Assembly: GCF_000234665.1 (NCBI RefSeq)
Contig: NC_018309.1
Location: forward strand, 58,855 to 122,854
From: Leishmania mexicana MHOM/GT/2001/U1103
Lineage: Eukaryota > Euglenozoa > Kinetoplastea > Trypanosomatida > Trypanosomatidae
DNA length: 64,000 bases
Direction: 5' to 3'
Every line of letters starts with the position of its first letter. Position 1 is the stretch's first letter. The position numbers and the translations under genes were made by a program. Positions 49,401 to 61,005 of the stretch are shown piece by piece. Under the pieces are notes generated by a model. The model was not told the DNA's origin. It saw nothing but the letters and a program-made list of their open reading frames with translations, and did no database searches.

Positions 49401-49504
49401 AATCCGTTGGCTGCCGCAGCGCCGCGGCGATGCTCCGCCAGCTGAACGAGCACGGCTTTCTCTTGCAGAAGGGCAGCAATAGGTACTGCCTCCGAGGGTG
49501 CTGA
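46496..49504 (+). CDS. MCM8: MCM8-type minichromosome maintenance helicase
   Basis: AAA+ helicase of the MCM family, best matching MCM8, which with MCM9 unwinds DNA during homologous recombination and interstrand-crosslink repair rather than forming the MCM2-7 replicative ring. Visible parts: an N-terminal MCM domain; a zinc ribbon at about residues 255-285 (YRCGHC ... CASARCRG); Walker A GDPGLGKSQ at about 592-600; the segment SSCGLTMTLTRDPVSGE; Walker B CLDEIDK at about 652-658; and the arginine-finger box SRFD near 725. MCM8-like residues include LLEVMEQETVSLAKAGMI and ILAAGNPIGGRVDPSKS. At 1002 residues it is longer than human MCM8 (840) because of Gly/Ser/Ala inserts. A C-terminal winged-helix-like segment is present. 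The start is the ATG at 46496; the upstream frame is spacer-like. Confidence 0.88.
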   Translation: MGGRRGGDGATRVTSTALPAAAATTAQADAWMDALWEIHCGTPLAGAVRYTDAIVETMWGLFQPLLSELDVYPLAIADMHPETVTATTAATVPFTDFIVLRLMEPATPARHGHRHRGGDRGDVEEDPQNEFGNALTAVMRTALLEQPCIVLALVEFFTAVWLYQYEARKLSTLQNAQHGTRRQGDGGAQGTGPPTVAAAASKVPALRRVYAAVSGDVRHAMPFDQLGAAQLGRVLTIKGTVVRMSPARISCVCMSYRCGHCGVVKQQRTQDGVLTYPGPCASARCRGYKWTPLTDQAVCEEVQLLRLQEHTTFFDVSSSLASPSGSSGATQQGGGGGNGSNAGNSGSQRMGSSGMHVMIEVELRAPWLDAVTVGDSVCVCGVLETRRGEGKQGSGMQQVCLRARAVRSLRSQGNSASSPSLSSIAALQRRQRDGALLFATMGPGGCRDGPWRLAHGGGAAMFGDGTSTGGALRGDGEGGADDEVMLDTAAQLGGVRPTAIVAATTASAITALPSGARVSFPSGLDAWSAEETGRFYEVARHPQWFARLTASVAPSIFGMELVKQALLLSIVGGNRDKNGGETRSSIHVLLLGDPGLGKSQLLRAACAVAPRSSFVCAHTSSSCGLTMTLTRDPVSGETTFEAGAVVHGDGGITCLDEIDKGVQEHKALLEVMEQETVSLAKAGMIFSMPVRTSILAAGNPIGGRVDPSKSLAANVNISPALLSRFDIIACLRNPHGHTSRAQQALTDHVLQWHRRGPAGGDGGEGGSGDEQGHGRGAGPLPLPLVQRFLLFCRSQCQPTLCPEACDVLKAHYLAQRQHLAEPQHGLAHGATASCAGGAAGHLSDSSSASGPLPRAAVGLEATVTPRYLQALIRVAEARAKLELRHAVTREDAEYAVQLLQSCLHSFDGLAASGSAAVGAAAGSGDVGAGRRPAKLNQRDAVLQRLKLAIVEENGGVNLFTVQAILDVCESVGCRSAAAMLRQLNEHGFLLQKGSNRYCLRGC

Positions 49505-50257
49505 GGTTGGAAGAGAGGCTGGACGCGTGTTGAAGTAGACGGTGGCGCCGGGCGCCTACGCCGGTGCATGCAAATGAGTCTCTGTGCTGTCCCCTCCTCC
49601 TCCTCCTCCTCCTCTTCCTCGCTTCAGCTTCCTCCACGGACGCCGACGCCTCACCGGCCCAGAGCGGAGGTGTACGCATATTGTCTGCTCACATATCACG
49701 CCGTTGCGCTTTCGGTGCGCCCCGCCGCCTTCCTGCTTCTGCTTGCTCGTGGCATACCAGCGCGAATTTTGACGCGCAACGGTCACCGTTTCCCTCTCTC
49801 TCCCACCTCACGCACAAGCTGAGACAGGAGAGGCGTGGGGCAGCCTCCAGCCACTCGACACCTCGCTTGCTCGTTGCCACGTGGCGAGGTGTGGCCGAGA
49901 AGCGTGATGACGGGTGCGCCCCTCCCCCCTCTCCCCTTCCTCTTGTGCAGCGCACTCCAAAGGCAAACTCCCCCCCCCACGGCGCAGATGGCGCGCAGAC
50001 GCGAGACATCCGTCCCTCCCATATCTTTTTCATTGCTGTCCTCTGTCCACTCTCGGACGCGCACTGGCGCTCTACAGCCGGTGCGTGATCGTGCCTGCCC
50101 CCCCTCCCCTTACCTCGCCCCCTCCGTCCTCTCCTCTCCGCAGAGCCGTCCCGTTTTACGTCGCGGTGATCGCTCGCCGCCCACCGCACCCACATCCGTC
50201 TCTCGCACATCCCTTTCTCTCACAGCGCGCGTTCCTTATTCTCCCTCAAGGTCGTCG
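49505..50257. other. Intergenic spacer
   Basis: A 750-base spacer with CTC repeats near 49590-49620 and C-rich tracts near 49918-49980 and 50097-50140. The uS11m frame is open upstream but as low-complexity sequence. Nothing else found. Confidence 0.65.
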
Positions 50258-51373
50258 ATGCTGAAGAGCTCCATCGTGTTGCTGCGTCGCGGCAAGCCGC
50301 GTCCGCGCGCCGGCATGTTCCCGGAGAAGTATCGCCGTGTGCCGGCGCTGCTGAAGCCGCAGCAGGGTGGCCAGCAGTACTTCAACGAGTTTCTGATCCG
50401 CTCTGCCAACGACGCGCTAGAGGCGCAGCAGCACGGGCACGGCTCGGCCTTCCGCGCCGGCGGCTCTGGTGCGGCTCGCACACTTGCCGATGCGAAGGCG
50501 AACGCCGCGGACGCCATCAATCTTGGCGAAGCCAGCAGCGTGCATCCTCGCCTACCGCAGGCGGACATGGATGGAGTGCGGCAGCGCAGCCGTGCCGAGG
50601 CGATCCAGGAGGAGCTGAAGCAGCTGGCAGCCCAAGACGGCTTCGTATCACAGCGCGGCTTCAACGAGCGCCAGTGGTACGAGCAGGAACATCACCGCCT
50701 GCGCACACAAGGCGATGGCGCGGAGGCAAGCCTGAGCGAAGCGGCTGCGACGGCAGCGGCATCCTCGTCGACTGCGGAGGCGGCACCCGAGACGGGAGAG
50801 GGGCGCGTGCTGCCGGAGCGCATCCTCGGCGATGACTACTTTCAGAGTAGGTTCGGTTACTCGCTGCTGAAGGGGCGGTCGCCGGATGCGTCCACAGCGG
50901 CAGACAACGTTAAAGCCTACGCCCAACTCGACTTGTGGGGCGAGATGCCCAGGTACAGCCGCGACTTCGTATTTCTCTACCTGGTGTCGCGCCGCCGCAA
51001 CACGTACGCCGTTGCGTACGACTACGATGGCAAGCGGCTGCTGCCGACGTACACGGCGGGTAACCGCGGGCTGAAGGGTGGCGACCGCGGCTTCCGCGGA
51101 GACGGCTCGACGGACAACGGCCACCAAGTGACGAGCATGTACCTGAACGACCTACTGCCAAAGATTCGTGAGGCGCGGGCGGCGAGCGGGCGACCTCTGG
51201 GCCGTGGCGAGAAGATCGATCTTGTCGTTCGCGTGATGGGCTTTTACAATGGTCGGCAGGGCGCCGTGCGGGCGGTGCAGGATCGCAACGCGGACTTCCG
51301 TGTTCGCTACTTGGAGGATGTGACGCCGTTCCCGCTGAACGGGCCGAAGATGCCGCGTGGTGTCTTCCGTTGA
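50258..51373 (+). CDS. Mitochondrial small-subunit ribosomal protein uS11m
   Basis: Mitochondrial ribosomal protein S11, part of the small-subunit platform. The C-terminal 140 residues carry the uS11 fold: RRRNTYAVAYDYDGKRLLPT (beta strands), YTAGNRGLKGGDRGFRGDGS (the basic loop that in bacteria reads GFKGSRKSTP), a helix with HQVTSMYLNDLLPKIREA, the VRVMGFYNGRQGAVRA segment corresponding to GPGRESAVRA, and the family ending DVTPFPLNGPKMPRG. The N-terminal 230 residues are an extension of the kind usual in kinetoplastid mitoribosomal proteins. They begin with a basic presequence (MLKSSIVLLRRGKPRPRAG) that also sets the start at 50258. Length is 371 residues against about 130 for bacterial S11. 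Confidence 0.88.
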   Translation: MLKSSIVLLRRGKPRPRAGMFPEKYRRVPALLKPQQGGQQYFNEFLIRSANDALEAQQHGHGSAFRAGGSGAARTLADAKANAADAINLGEASSVHPRLPQADMDGVRQRSRAEAIQEELKQLAAQDGFVSQRGFNERQWYEQEHHRLRTQGDGAEASLSEAAATAAASSSTAEAAPETGEGRVLPERILGDDYFQSRFGYSLLKGRSPDASTAADNVKAYAQLDLWGEMPRYSRDFVFLYLVSRRRNTYAVAYDYDGKRLLPTYTAGNRGLKGGDRGFRGDGSTDNGHQVTSMYLNDLLPKIREARAASGRPLGRGEKIDLVVRVMGFYNGRQGAVRAVQDRNADFRVRYLEDVTPFPLNGPKMPRGVFR

Positions 51374-52499
51374 AAGCCCTGCCCGTGATGCACACGGGTC
51401 AGACACGCTGTTGTGTGCTTGCGTGCACATTGCCAGCGGCTCTGCTACGGCTGCGGATGCTCGTTTTCTTTTTCCTTTTAATCCCGAGGTGCGCGTGTCA
51501 ACGCCGAGGCCGTGTGCGCCTCGCCGTGCGTCGGTGCGTGCCAGTGCACGGTGCTTCTTGTCAATGCAGAGCTGCCGAGCATCCTCGTCTTCACGAGTAC
51601 GTATGTCCCCGTCCTCTCCTCCCTTCCGTGAGCTCGACCGAGCGGCGTAGAGAACGCGAGGGCGCGTGGAGGAGCAAGGCGGGTGAGTCATAACGTTGCT
51701 GCGGCGAGGGGAAAGGATGCCGGTGGCTGCCCTTTAACGCGACGAGGATGACGCTCGCAAGAGCAGCTAACGAATGCCGCAATGATAAAGGTAACTCGCG
51801 GACTTGGATGGCGTGAGTGATGGCGTAGGAGTCGTGTGTGTATGGGGAGAGGGAGGGGGAGGGGGAAGGAAGATGCGCGTGCGTGCCACCGTGCGCATCA
51901 GTCTCCTCGCCAACGTCTCTGCACGTGGCGTGCGCGTGGTTAGTAGGTAAGCGTAGTTATCTACTCTGGTTCTGTCGATGGATGCGCAGCTCGCAGCTCG
52001 CCCCTCGCCACCCCCTTGAGCTCGTCCCCTGTCTCCCTGGGATGCCCCTTCTCCACGCCCACACGCACGGGCATGTACGCACAACCACTGCAGTTTGTAT
52101 CACCGATTCTTCATTCTCGATCTCTTCACCTCTTCTGCCTCCACGCGCCTGTGAGCACGTCAGCACTCACCCTCACCCTCACCACCACCGCCACCATCTC
52201 CTACACTTGCGCGCGTGTGTGTGCTGATAGCGTTGGTTGTTAGCCGGAGAGCTGACCGTTTTGTGTGTGTGTGTGTGTGACGGCAGCGCCGAGCAGAAAG
52301 CTATGGACAACCGGGAAGCACCGGAACGGTATCGCAGCCCATTCATGCATTAAACCCTGAACCTCTCGTGCTCGCCTTTTAACTCGACTGCTGCTGCTGC
52401 TGTCCGCTCGAGAGCCGCACGGCTCACCTTCCTGCTCACGCTGCGGTTTTGCGGCGCCTTCCCCTCCCCTTCGCCCACCACCCTATGATGGCGCGCTAC

Positions 52500-52534
<35 letters not shown>

Positions 52535-52700
52535 CTACACATTAGGGCGCAACCGTGCCTCGTTCTCTCCGTCACAACGCCAGCCAGTGCGGAAGCGCTG
52601 AAGCCCGTTATGCCGCATCCCACCGGCCCCCTCCCCTCGATTTCATCGCACACGCCTCGGCAGGTACCCCACCCCACCCCACCCCACCTCCTGCACAGGA
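51374..52700. other. Intergenic spacer, left part
   Basis: Non-coding, with a G-rich run (about 51845-51870), TG and CA microsatellites (52261-52278, 52501-52531) and CCCCA repeats near 52668-52688. No gene found. Confidence 0.6.
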
Positions 52701-54360
52701 ATGTACGGTGCGCGGGGCTGGTGGCCGTCATGGTGCCGAGGAGGGGGAGGGCGGGGCGCGGAGAGGAAGGGAGCGCTTCCGTTGCGTTGCGATGGGGTGA
52801 TTTCGGAAAAGCAGTTGTGCGCCGGGATTCGCATGCACGGCCAGGACCCGTGCAGCCTCACGTTTGCGGGGCTCCAGAGACAGTATGCCGGCTACCGACT
52901 GTGCCCCCCCCATAAGGCTTCGAAGACTGGGGAAAGGCCGGACGGCCTTACTAGGCACGCGGAGACTCTGATTGCTGGTGATACCATCATTCATACTGCT
53001 GAGGGGCGGGGCTCTGACCACTCACAGGCACGTGCGTCCGTCCGACGGACCCGAACACGAGCCGCTGGGACGAGATGGCGCTCTCCATCGTGGCGGCGGC
53101 CAGGACGGAGCAGGACGAGGCCCTGCCGCGGAGGCAGGTCCACTGCCAAACGTGGTGCCGCTGCTCGGCATGCACGCTCCGCCGTTTGGCGCTACTCGGG
53201 TGGCCCTACGACCCGCTACACTGGAGAGTGGGAACAGCTGCAGCTGGCTCATCCTCCGGGGGCTGGTTCGCTGACGTGCCTCGTGTAGGGGGACCATGGA
53301 TGCTGCGGATGTGTGTTGCCGCACTGCGGCCAGAGCTAAGGCACGATGAAGGCGCCGTGGGAAGCGTTGCGCACGTGCTCCCGCGACCTGCTGCGGGTGT
53401 TGAAGCGGATGTGCGGATGGGTACGGCACAGCTAGCAGGCCTGTACCGCGCCCTGAAGCAGGCAGCGGCGTCGGCGATTCCTGCGGCAGACCGGTCCAAC
53501 GGCGTCCCTTAACCAAGACGACGCCAAAGTCTCCCCCCTTTAAGTGTGCGCTTCCAGGGGCCGCTTACGCCTGCCGTGGAGAGAATCCCGTCACGAAACT
53601 GCGCGCGGCGTCGACTCGAAACGTGGTAGTGCGCCAGCTCGCGCGTGTCTTGCAACGACTGTGGCTCAGGGGCGGAGCCCTGATGATGCGGGCCAATCGA
53701 TTGTGGTAGTTTCTCGAAGGGGCACGGCGACTATTCTCCAATTCGTCGCGTTGTTTGCTGGAGGGCGAATTGCTGGCCGCGCTGCCCCCCCCTCCCGGGG
53801 GGAGTGCCGAGGGTGAGCTGGAGAAGCGGTACAAGTGGGCCGCAGCGAGCACACCACAGCGCACCACCCCGACGACGGCGGCGGCGACGACCGGCACGGT
53901 GCACAGCCTCTGCCCAGATGAGGGCACGGACCCGCCGACAATGCATGTGCAGCAGAGCACCAAGCAGTGCCCTGCGCATGTGGGGCGCTGCTTCGTTCTT
54001 GTCTGCTGGAGCGGCGGATGCCCTTCATGTAGGTGGCGCCTCCGCCCTCGCGTGCCCTCCGCACGCGCTACATCCACGCAGAGTCTTGCAGTCAACGCGG
54101 AGGTCCGTCACTCCGCGACTCAGCTGCCAGGCGTGATCCACGCTTCGTTACACGCGATCCGGCGAAGACTCCGCCGACGGTGCGAGCCGTGATGCCGCAT
54201 ACCGAACGCGACGAGGCACAACCAGCGACACGGGCTGGGGGCGAGGCGTGGCAGGGAGCTGGACAGGCCTGCGGCAGAACACTCGTATCCGTCCAGAGAC
54301 AAAGCATATGCGCCTACCCGTACCCTTCCGTGAACGGCACCGTCTATTCCTCGTAGTGTA
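52701..54360 (+). mobile_element. Decayed tyrosine-recombinase element (tentative)
   Basis: A 1.6 kb block between uS11m and trypanothione reductase that does not look like ordinary spacer: it lacks CT/CA low complexity and codes for protein-like pieces in shifting frames. In frame 1 near 53509-53706 the translation includes LTKTTPKSPPFKCALPG and RNVVVRQLARVLQRLWLRGG, ending at a stop. In frame 2 at 53969-54034 it gives ALRMWGAASFLSAGAADA, and in frame 3 at 54054-54089 ALRTRYIHAESC. Together the last two resemble the C-terminal box of tyrosine recombinases, with LR-x-GGA ... LxxAG ... and the terminal RYIH-type Tyr. Several frameshifts and stops show it is dead. TATE elements of Viannia Leishmania encode such enzymes; assignment is inference. 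Confidence 0.4.
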
Positions 54361-54361
54361 G

Positions 54362-56383
<2,022 letters not shown>

Positions 56384-57370
56384 AGAGGGAGAGGAGATGA
56401 GGAAGAACGCCTCTGCCCTTCCGCCCAGCCGTGATGCACCGGTATCACACACTAGCAGGCAGGCAGAGATAGAAATGGGAAGAAGGTCACCCGGCAGCGA
56501 CGTCTGATCTCCTTCAGCGTCAGTCGCCTCGGCCGCTTCCTCCCTAGACCCCCCCCGCCCTCCCCCCTCCTCCTCCACCTCCCACTACCACCACCACCAC
56601 TCCTCCTCTCTGGATAGCTTATAAACGGTCACGCGCGCCTCATCAATACGCACGCGCAGCTGCCGGTGGCGGGGCGCAGGATGGAGCAAGGAAGCTTCAT
56701 CCGCTACCCCTCCTCCCACTCCCCTTTTCACCCCACCGCGCCGTTCGGGTTTTGTGCTCTGTGTCTGCATCTGTGTGTGTGTGTGTGTGTGTGCTTTCTA
56801 TTGGGGATAAAGGCCTCTGCACATTGTTCAACTATTGGGCTCTGCGTGTGAGCACGTGTGCGCACGTTCCTTTCTTGCCTGCCTCTCCCTCCCTCCCTGC
56901 CCTTCGCGTGTGTGCGTGCTCTCTCATACATATTATTCTGGTTTCCCTTCTGTGTACCTCTCCTGTGTTCTTACGAAGCTGCGCAGACCTGACGTCTCCC
57001 ATCGTTGCGCTCCACCCCTTCTCCTCCTGCTGCTGCGCGGCCCGTTGGCGTGCACACAAGTGGTGGTGGGAGGGGGGGGTCTGTGTGGGGTGCTCATGTG
57101 CGTGACAGCGAGGGCGACGGCCGTTAAAAGCGCACGTGGTTTCCGCAACATCGGGAGCCGCTCCTCCTCCTCCCACCGCCTCCACAACATGTGCCCCTGA
57201 CCCGTCTCTCCTCTCACTCTTCCCGCCTGCACGTCTGCCTCGTCCTGCCTCGCCTACCCACCCCACCTGTATAGCAGTGCACCAACACACACGCACGTTT
57301 CTTCCCTCCCTGCCTCTCGCCCTGCTGTCTTACTTAGCAGATTCCCCTGCAGCGCTACAGCGCAGTCCCC
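56384..57370. other. Intergenic spacer
   Basis: A 1 kb spacer with CT- and CCA-rich sequence (about 56546-56605), a TG tract (about 56775-56794) and a G run near 57070. Nothing gene-like found. Confidence 0.65.
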
Positions 57371-59236
57371 ATGGCCGAGTTTCACCGACTCGGCATCCAG
57401 CGCTGGCTTTCAGAGCAGTGCACGTACATGGCGCTGGAGACCCCAACCCCGATTCAACGCAAGTGCATCCCGGCCATCCTGGCAGGCCGCCACGTCGTCG
57501 GCGGCGCCGCGACCGGCTCGGGTAAGACGGCCGCCTTTGCCCTTCCCATTCTACAGACGCTCGCGGCCGACGCGTACGGCGTCTTCGCCCTTGTGCTGAC
57601 GCCATCCAGGGAGTTGGCGTACCAGATCATTGACCAGTTTATCGCCTTCGGCGCACCGCTGCAGGTACGCACGATGCTTGCCATTGGCGGGGTGCCGACG
57701 GAGGCGCAAGTGGACGCACTGAAGGCACGGCCGCACATCGTCGCAGCGACACCCGGACGGCTCCGCCACCTGCTGGAGGTGTTTGCGCCGGAGGTGAAGA
57801 AGGCGTTCGCCCACCTACGCTACCTGGTGCTGGACGAGGCGGACCGGCTGACGGAGGGCGATATTCTACGAGATGTCCAGTCGCTGCTACGCCTGCTCCC
57901 GCCAACGCGGCAGCGACAGGTGCTGATGTTCACGGCGACGCTGCACCCTCGGCTCACCACCCTGGAGGCTCCGCAAGCGGAGCAGGGATTGCCTACAAGC
58001 AGTGGTGCGACAAGGGAGCGTGAAGGTCACAGCCTTGCTTCATCGCACTCACCGCCGCTGCCGCAGCCGCAGAACGGAGAGGCGGCCGAAGCCGCAGAGC
58101 ACTTCTCCCTGCTGGCAGAGCTCGGCATCACGGATGCATCAACCTTGGAGGTTGCGGTGGTGGGAGGAGCCATACAGGAAGGCCTAGGCCACGCCGCGGA
58201 AAGCGGAAGCGCAGCTGCCGCTGATGAGTCAACCAGCTCCGCGACGGCGCCGACACTCCCGGGAAGGCCGACGGCGTTCCACCTACCAGAGACGCTCACA
58301 CAAAGCTACCTGTTCATCCCGAACATGGTGAAGCTGCCGTACCTCGTGGCGGCGCTGCGCTTGCAGGGCAAAGCGCAGTCCACCATCGTCTACGTCAACT
58401 CCTGCCTGCGCGCAGAGCTGGTGCGACTGACGCTGCAGCTGCTCGGCTTCCCAGTATGCAGCCTCGATTCACTCCTGACACAGCAGCACCGGCTTGATAA
58501 CGTAGCCAGCTTCAAGTTAGGTATCTCGCGCATTCTCGTCTGTACCGACATCGCGGCTCGCGGGCTCGACATCCCGGCCGTCAGCCTGGTGCTCCACTAC
58601 GACGTACCAAAGCACGCGGAGACGTACGTTCATCGTGTGGGTCGCACCGCGCGTGCCGGCCGCGAGGGCACGTCGGTCGCGCTCGTCACGGAGTACGACG
58701 TGAGTCTCGTGCAGCGCATCGAGAAGAAGATCAGCACCACGCTCACCCTGTGGAAGTCGCCAGCGGCGAAGGAGTCTGCGATTCTCCCGCTGCTGGACGA
58801 GGTGTCGTCCGCCAAGATCCAGGCGAGGCAGCAGGTGACGGAGCAGTTTGGTGCACGTGTGCAAACGAACAAAGCGCACGCGGCCCAAAAAAAGGTAGCG
58901 GCAGCGGCGGCGCGCTCTGCAGGCTCACCACGGCAGCAGCAGCAGCGCTTGCCCAGCGCAGAACCGAGCCCTACTGCTAGCATGGCTGACACAGCATCGC
59001 CCACCGCGCTCAGCGGATTGAAGCGCGCTCGCAGCTCTGCCGCCACTGCCGAAGATGCACCCGCCAAAGCAGGCGGCGTCGCGAAGAAGGCGAAAAAGGG
59101 CGCCGCGGTGCGCAGCTTGGCTGCCGACGCCACCGCATCGCGGAGGAGCACAGCACAGCAGCGGCCGACTAAGAAGAGCGCGGCCGGCGAGTCAGACCAC
59201 AGTCCGGCTCGCCAGCGTGTGAAGAAGGCTGCATAG
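57371..59236 (+). CDS. DEAD-box RNA helicase, Dbp8/DDX49 type
   Basis: ATP-dependent RNA helicase most like yeast Dbp8 and human DDX49, which act in 18S rRNA maturation in the nucleolus. The start MAEFHRLGIQRWLSEQC and the phrase YGVFALVLTPSRELAYQI are typical of this subfamily. Motifs: Q motif TPTPIQ at 24-29; Walker A TGSGKT at 48-53; Ia PSREL at 78-82; Ib TPGR at 127-130; DEAD at 155-158; motif III TAT at 188-190; and in the second domain ARGLD and HRVGRTARAG. A low-complexity insert of about 100 residues (roughly 197-300) separates the two RecA domains. The C-terminal 130 residues are Ala/Lys-rich with nuclear-localisation-like basic clusters. Total 621 residues against 431-483 in yeast and human. 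Confidence 0.92.
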   Translation: MAEFHRLGIQRWLSEQCTYMALETPTPIQRKCIPAILAGRHVVGGAATGSGKTAAFALPILQTLAADAYGVFALVLTPSRELAYQIIDQFIAFGAPLQVRTMLAIGGVPTEAQVDALKARPHIVAATPGRLRHLLEVFAPEVKKAFAHLRYLVLDEADRLTEGDILRDVQSLLRLLPPTRQRQVLMFTATLHPRLTTLEAPQAEQGLPTSSGATREREGHSLASSHSPPLPQPQNGEAAEAAEHFSLLAELGITDASTLEVAVVGGAIQEGLGHAAESGSAAAADESTSSATAPTLPGRPTAFHLPETLTQSYLFIPNMVKLPYLVAALRLQGKAQSTIVYVNSCLRAELVRLTLQLLGFPVCSLDSLLTQQHRLDNVASFKLGISRILVCTDIAARGLDIPAVSLVLHYDVPKHAETYVHRVGRTARAGREGTSVALVTEYDVSLVQRIEKKISTTLTLWKSPAAKESAILPLLDEVSSAKIQARQQVTEQFGARVQTNKAHAAQKKVAAAAARSAGSPRQQQQRLPSAEPSPTASMADTASPTALSGLKRARSSAATAEDAPAKAGGVAKKAKKGAAVRSLAADATASRRSTAQQRPTKKSAAGESDHSPARQRVKKAA

Positions 59237-60021
59237 CATCCTTACAGCATCCACCGAGACACCGACGCATCGCGAGGGGGTGAGAGAAAGGCGGAAGGAG
59301 AGGGAGGAAAGTCCGGGCATAGGTGCAGGGGGCGGGGAGGGCCGAATCGGTGCCGAGAAGACACACATTTTACCGCCTCCTCCGCCCTCTGTGCTCCTCG
59401 CTCTCTACCGGGCTCACGTGCGTCCCCCTCCCCCACCTCTCATGCTTCTGTGTGTGTGTTGCTATACGTTCTACGAGTAACCGTTAATCCTTCGCATGCA
59501 AGTACAAGCGCCGTGGGTGTATAGATACATGCATGTATGCGCCCATGTACACACCTCCCCTCCCTCCCCCTTCCCCTGCACCCGGTGATATACATAGGAA
59601 CATGTGATGCGTACTGGGTGGAGATGGAGAGGGGAGAGGTGGCGTGGGGCATCGCCATGCCCCATTTCCCATCCTCTCCTACCTCCCTCGTGCAGGCCAC
59701 AGGTCGCCGTGAAGCCCCCGGCCAACGGAGGCTCCGACCCGCTGTGATTTCCCGTTGCACTCGTCCTCTCCCTCCCTCCCTGTGTGTCTGCAATACACGC
59801 CCCGCATGGCGACCTCAGCCCGCCACACACACACATACACACACACACACTGTATCATCTTCTCTTCCCTACCCTCCCTCCCCCCTCCCCGCTCTCTCCC
59901 ACGCAAGGCGTGCACGTCCCGCGTGAGACCACCACTGCTTCGGGACCTTCTGCTCGGATGCATACTTGGGGAAGGGGAGAGGGGCCTTCCACGCACACAC
60001 GTCAACCAAGTCACCGCACAG
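59237..60021. other. Intergenic spacer
   Basis: A 785-base spacer with CT tracts (59759-59780, 59862-59900), a CA/TACA tract near 59825-59850 and possible acceptors before the next ATG. No gene found. Confidence 0.65.
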
Positions 60022-61005
60022 ATGCCGTCCGACCGCGACCCCTCCGGGGATGGCTTCAACAACCCCTACGGGAATACCACCCTTGTCGGTAACTGGTTGG
60101 AGGACCGTCTGCAGCAGCGCATCGTGCACAAGGGCCGCGGCGGAGTGGCGGCGACATGGTGCGCAGAGGGCATCTTTGATGACCCGGCGGTGACGATGGC
60201 GCGGCACCCGGCAGAGGCGCAGGCAGCCCTCTTGCACAGCACCTACGATGTCGACTACGGACATCGACTGGGAATAACGCAGCGGACCAGCAGTGGTGGA
60301 GTGGACGAGTGGGCTGCCGCCTCCACGCTGATGCGCGGCAGCAAGCACAACGCGAATACTACGAGTCCTGGCAATGCCTTGACCACGGCCAAGGGCGGTA
60401 TCGATAAGGCGCTTCTCTTCTCCGTCGACCCCGTCGCCGACCCGGCAGCGCCGCTGCCGCTCTCCACCAACGCCGACACGTACGGCGCCTTCTACTACGC
60501 AAACGGCGACGGCTCCGTCATCGGCAATGGGACGCCGTACGCGGGCTCGGCAGCCGACGCCACCACGTCCACGCCAGCTGACCTGGGGAACGGCGGGGCC
60601 ACTGCACCACTCGCTGACATGGATCGTGACTTGTACGATAGCGTGTCACGCGCGGTAGCCGCTGCCGCTGCACCGTCCTCTAGCTTTCGTATGACTAGGG
60701 CTCAACTGCAGCGGAGTGCCAGCGCCAACGCCACGTCGTCATCTCCGATTCCGCGACGCCACATGTTCAGCCGCGGTGTAGCGACGACAAACGCGTTTGG
60801 CCACACTGGATGGACACTCGCGTCCTCCTCCGCTACCTCATCCGCTGGCGACGTTGGCGCGGCCCCGTGGCGACCGCTCCAGCGACACCGACCGCCGAAC
60901 AAGAACAGCATGGACGATGAGCGTTGGTGCTCATCGAAGCAAGCAGCCGACACGCCGGTAGAGCACTTTACGCTGCAGAAGCGCCTGCCGCCAGTGCGCA
61001 TGTAA
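60022..61005 (+). CDS. Protein of 327 aa, possible CFAP107-like microtubule inner protein
   Basis: Not confidently recognised. The N-terminal 90 residues contain TTLVGNWLEDRLQQ (residues about 18-31) and, further on, a YDVDYGHRLG segment. CFAP107, a microtubule inner protein of ciliary doublets, has a similar VLTGNWMEER near its start and a later YDDHY, as I recall it. That makes a flagellar axonemal role plausible but weakly supported. The rest is Ala/Ser/Thr-rich with scattered aromatic and Arg residues, no membrane segment and no catalytic motif, and ends in a basic tail (QKRLPPVRM). The start at 60022 (MPSDRDPSGDGFNNPYG) is chosen because the upstream frame is CA/CT spacer. Confidence 0.7.
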   Translation: MPSDRDPSGDGFNNPYGNTTLVGNWLEDRLQQRIVHKGRGGVAATWCAEGIFDDPAVTMARHPAEAQAALLHSTYDVDYGHRLGITQRTSSGGVDEWAAASTLMRGSKHNANTTSPGNALTTAKGGIDKALLFSVDPVADPAAPLPLSTNADTYGAFYYANGDGSVIGNGTPYAGSAADATTSTPADLGNGGATAPLADMDRDLYDSVSRAVAAAAAPSSSFRMTRAQLQRSASANATSSSPIPRRHMFSRGVATTNAFGHTGWTLASSSATSSAGDVGAAPWRPLQRHRPPNKNSMDDERWCSSKQAADTPVEHFTLQKRLPPVRM

